Below, piece after piece: positions 61,803-64,000 of a stretch of 64,000 nt of DNA. Numbering within the stretch: the first letter of the stretch is position 1; each line of letters begins with the position of its first letter. The DNA is from Spirosoma agri. GTDB lineage: Bacteria; Bacteroidota; Bacteroidia; Cytophagales; Spirosomataceae. Location: the NCBI RefSeq assembly GCF_010747415.1, contig NZ_JAAGNZ010000002.1:620001-684000 (forward strand), in the 5' to 3' direction. The translations under genes and the position numbers were made by a program. Under the pieces are notes generated by a model. The model did no database searches. It had not been told where the DNA came from and saw only the letters and a program-made list of their open reading frames with translations.

Positions 61803-64000
61803 ATGTCAGTAACCGAAATAGCCATTAAACGCCCAACGCTGGTTGTCGTGGCGTTTACTGTCCTGAGTATTCTGGGTTTTATTTCGTATAAAAGCCTCAA
61901 CTATACTCTGTTGCCGAAGTTCGATGCGGCCGTTGTAACGGTCATTACGACCTATCCGGGAGCGGCTGCCGGGGAGGTTGAAAACTCGGTAACGCGCAAG
62001 CTCGAAGATGCGGTATCATCGCTGGAAAATCTGAAAAACATTAGTTCAACCAGTCAGGAAGGACTTTCTGTAATTCAGCTCGAATTAAATGCCAGTGCCG
62101 ACCCGAACCTGGCCTTGCAGGATGCGCAGCGAAAAGTGAACGCTGTTCTCTCGCAGTTGCCGGATGAAGTGGAATCGCCGACGCTCCAAAAATTCTCGAC
62201 TGACGATGTGCCGGTTATCCGGATGGGCGTACGGGCCAATCTGGAATCGACCAAACTCTACGATCTGGTCGATGATCAGATTCGGACGCAGCTTACGAAA
62301 GTTGATGGGGTAGGGCAGGTTACCCTGACCGGTGGCCGCGAGCGTGAAATTCGAATTGCGGTCGATCCCGACAAAATTAAGCTTTATAATCTCTCGCTGG
62401 CGCAGGTAACGCAGGCGGTCAACTCGGCCAACCTCGATTATCCAACCGGGCGTATCGAAACGGATCAGGCGCAGTACGCTATCCGGCTGGCGGGTAAATT
62501 CACCGATATCAACCAGATCCGGAATGCAACCTTGCTAACAGCAGCAAACGGAACGAGCGTTAAATTGAGCGATGTCGCATCGGTAACCGATGGCGTTTCG
62601 GATGCGACGACCATCAACCGGATCAATGGACGCGAATCGATCGGTATTGCGATTCAAAAACAGACCGATGCCAACGCCGTCGCCATTAGTCAGCAGGTAC
62701 GGGCCATTCTGGGGGGTATTGAAAAACAATACGCCAACATCGGCCTGAAATTCGAAGTGACCAGCGATTCATCGACGTACACATTAGCTTCGGCGGAAGG
62801 GGTAATTTTTGACCTTGAGTTTGCCGTTGTACTGGTGGCGCTGGTGATGCTGCTGTTTTTACACAGCATCCGGAATGCCTTCATCGTCATGGTATCCGTA
62901 CCCGCTTCGATCGTTGCCGTTTTCGTGCCGATGTATCTGCTGGGGTTCACGCTTAACCTGATGACCCTGATGGCGTTATCGCTGGTCGTTGGTATTCTGG
63001 TCGATGACTCGATTGTGGTCCTGGAGAATATTTACCGCCACCTCGAAATGGGCAAAGACCGCCGAACGGCTTCGCTCGATGGTCGGAATGAGATCGGATT
63101 TACTGCGCTGGCCATTACTATGGTCGACGTGGTGGTTTTCCTGCCGCTTGTCTTCGTGCAGGGGCTGATTGCTAATATCATTCGGGAATTCGCTCTCGTT
63201 GTCGTGTTCTCGACGCTGATGTCGCTGATCGTGTCGTTCACCATAACACCTTTATTGGCGTCGCGTTTCGCCAAAGAAACTGACCTAAGCGGACGGAGTC
63301 CTGGCAAGCGGTTCCTGGCCTGGTTCGAGCGTCAGTTCGATTCGCTCAAACACGGCTACGCCAACCTGTTAGGCTGGAGTCTGCGACACAAACGCTGGGT
63401 ATATATCACCGCGATTGGTTTATTGGTGGGGTCAATTGGTCTGGTAACGGGCGGCTTTATCGGAACGACCTTCTTCCCGCAGAGTGACCAGGGCGAATTT
63501 GTCATCCAGATCGAAGGTGAACCCTACAATAGTCTGGCCGAGACGAACCGCGTTTGTCAGATCATTGAGAAGCAGTTGATGCAGAACAAGCTGGTAACGA
63601 AAGTGAACAGCAACGTTGGCTATTCATCGTCAGCCTCCGGTGGTGGACTGGGCTCAACGCCGTACCACAAAGCTGAGATTACGGTAACGATCCTGCCGAA
63701 ACAGGAGCGGACCATTTCGGTTGAAAAGTTTGCGGCACAGACGAAAGCCCAGATCTCGAAAATAGCGGGTCTGAACGTTAAATCGGCACCGATCGCCATT
63801 ACGGGGGGAGCCAATGCGGCACCGATTCAGATTCTGTTGCAGGGTAACTCGCAGCAGGATTTGCAGCAGTCTGCCGCCATTGTGAAACAGGTGATCAAAT
63901 CGGTGAGCGGAACGACCGACGTTGAACTAGCCGTTGATGATCCGAAGCCAGAGCTTAAAGTCAACCTCGATCGTCGGAAAATGGCGCAGTACGGGGTTTC
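61803..64000 (+). CDS. RND efflux pump inner-membrane transporter (partial)
   Basis: The first 732 residues of an AcrB/MdtB-like pump; the gene runs off the right edge. The start at 61803 gives MSVTEIAIKRPTLVVVAFTV, the usual first helix. The porter domain shows TYPGAAAGEVENSVTRKLED and ENLKNISSTSQEG. The transmembrane proton relay is in VVGILVDDSIVVLENIYRHLEMG (paired aspartates of helix 4). The second half begins after about residue 530 (SLRHKRWVYITAIGLLVGS). It should export hydrophobic drugs or bile-like compounds by proton antiport. It lies 84 bp downstream of the adaptor, in the TetR-controlled operon. Confidence 0.94.
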   Translation, partial: MSVTEIAIKRPTLVVVAFTVLSILGFISYKSLNYTLLPKFDAAVVTVITTYPGAAAGEVENSVTRKLEDAVSSLENLKNISSTSQEGLSVIQLELNASADPNLALQDAQRKVNAVLSQLPDEVESPTLQKFSTDDVPVIRMGVRANLESTKLYDLVDDQIRTQLTKVDGVGQVTLTGGREREIRIAVDPDKIKLYNLSLAQVTQAVNSANLDYPTGRIETDQAQYAIRLAGKFTDINQIRNATLLTAANGTSVKLSDVASVTDGVSDATTINRINGRESIGIAIQKQTDANAVAISQQVRAILGGIEKQYANIGLKFEVTSDSSTYTLASAEGVIFDLEFAVVLVALVMLLFLHSIRNAFIVMVSVPASIVAVFVPMYLLGFTLNLMTLMALSLVVGILVDDSIVVLENIYRHLEMGKDRRTASLDGRNEIGFTALAITMVDVVVFLPLVFVQGLIANIIREFALVVVFSTLMSLIVSFTITPLLASRFAKETDLSGRSPGKRFLAWFERQFDSLKHGYANLLGWSLRHKRWVYITAIGLLVGSIGLVTGGFIGTTFFPQSDQGEFVIQIEGEPYNSLAETNRVCQIIEKQLMQNKLVTKVNSNVGYSSSASGGGLGSTPYHKAEITVTILPKQERTISVEKFAAQTKAQISKIAGLNVKSAPIAITGGANAAPIQILLQGNSQQDLQQSAAIVKQVIKSVSGTTDVELAVDDPKPELKVNLDRRKMAQYGV

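Noticed and set aside
1..64000. CRISPR array, tRNA or rRNA genes, insertion sequences, prophage
   Set aside because: No regularly spaced direct repeats, cloverleaf-like sequences, transposase or phage structural genes were seen on either strand.

Overview
The window looks like chromosomal DNA from a gliding-type member of the Bacteroidota, most likely order Cytophagales and close to Spirosoma or relatives. This is judged from protein content and not from a database search. The pointers are a giant SprA (type IX secretion/gliding) gene, GldF, a SusC/SusD pair, a carboxypeptidase-like domain in front of TonB receptors, a NusB with a long N-terminal extension, and promoter elements of the Bacteroidota form TTG...TAnnTTTG. 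No tRNA, rRNA, CRISPR array, insertion sequence or prophage was seen.

Layout. 1-2.6 kb (minus): nusB, a YtxH protein, a DUF1573 lipoprotein, yajC and the start of a YbbR-like gene. 2.7-9.6 kb: a lipoprotein, an MsbA-type ABC exporter, an MltD-like lytic transglycosylase, gatA, tatA and a YkvA protein. 9.8-16.8 kb: mdh, a small secreted DUF2846-like protein, a TMTC-like TPR membrane protein, a secreted NucA-type nuclease, a membrane fatty acid desaturase and a 6-phosphogluconate dehydrogenase. 16.8-31.1 kb is a long minus-strand block: ruvA, sprA, an aldo/keto reductase, gcvH, a dihydroorotase-like gene that has lost zinc ligands, two DUF4199 membrane proteins, gldF and vanZ. 31-38 kb: a ceramidase-like protein, two Tat-exported ferritin-like proteins, an NTF2-fold protein, a DUF4126 protein and thrA. 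38-43 kb: a lipoprotein, an McrB-type AAA+ GTPase without McrC, a zinc-type dehydrogenase without its structural zinc cysteines, and a Gfo/Idh/MocA oxidoreductase. 43-50.4 kb: susD and susC facing a DPP IV-type peptidase. 50.6-55.7 kb: a 44-residue peptide with a lasso-peptide leader motif, an LpxR-like lipid A deacylase, a TPR membrane protein and a zinc metalloprotease. 55.7-64 kb: a TonB-dependent siderophore-type receptor, then TetR, TolC, an RND adaptor and an RND pump that runs off the window.

Much of the content concerns the cell envelope: Sec (YajC) and Tat (TatA) export, type IX secretion/gliding (SprA, GldF), TonB-driven uptake, lipid A trimming, murein turnover and drug efflux. Housekeeping genes (nusB, gatA, mdh, ruvA, gcvH, thrA) are interspersed.

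The items most worth a second look are: (1) the orphan peptide at 50651-50785, which fits YxxPxLxxxGxxxxxTx with no lasso maturation gene nearby; (2) REPIN-like nested inverted repeats at 5391-5488 and 40868-40940, the first with two compensatory base-pair changes between its arms and the second filling a whole intergenic gap; (3) the dihydroorotase-like protein lacking HxH; (4) the McrC-less McrB protein.
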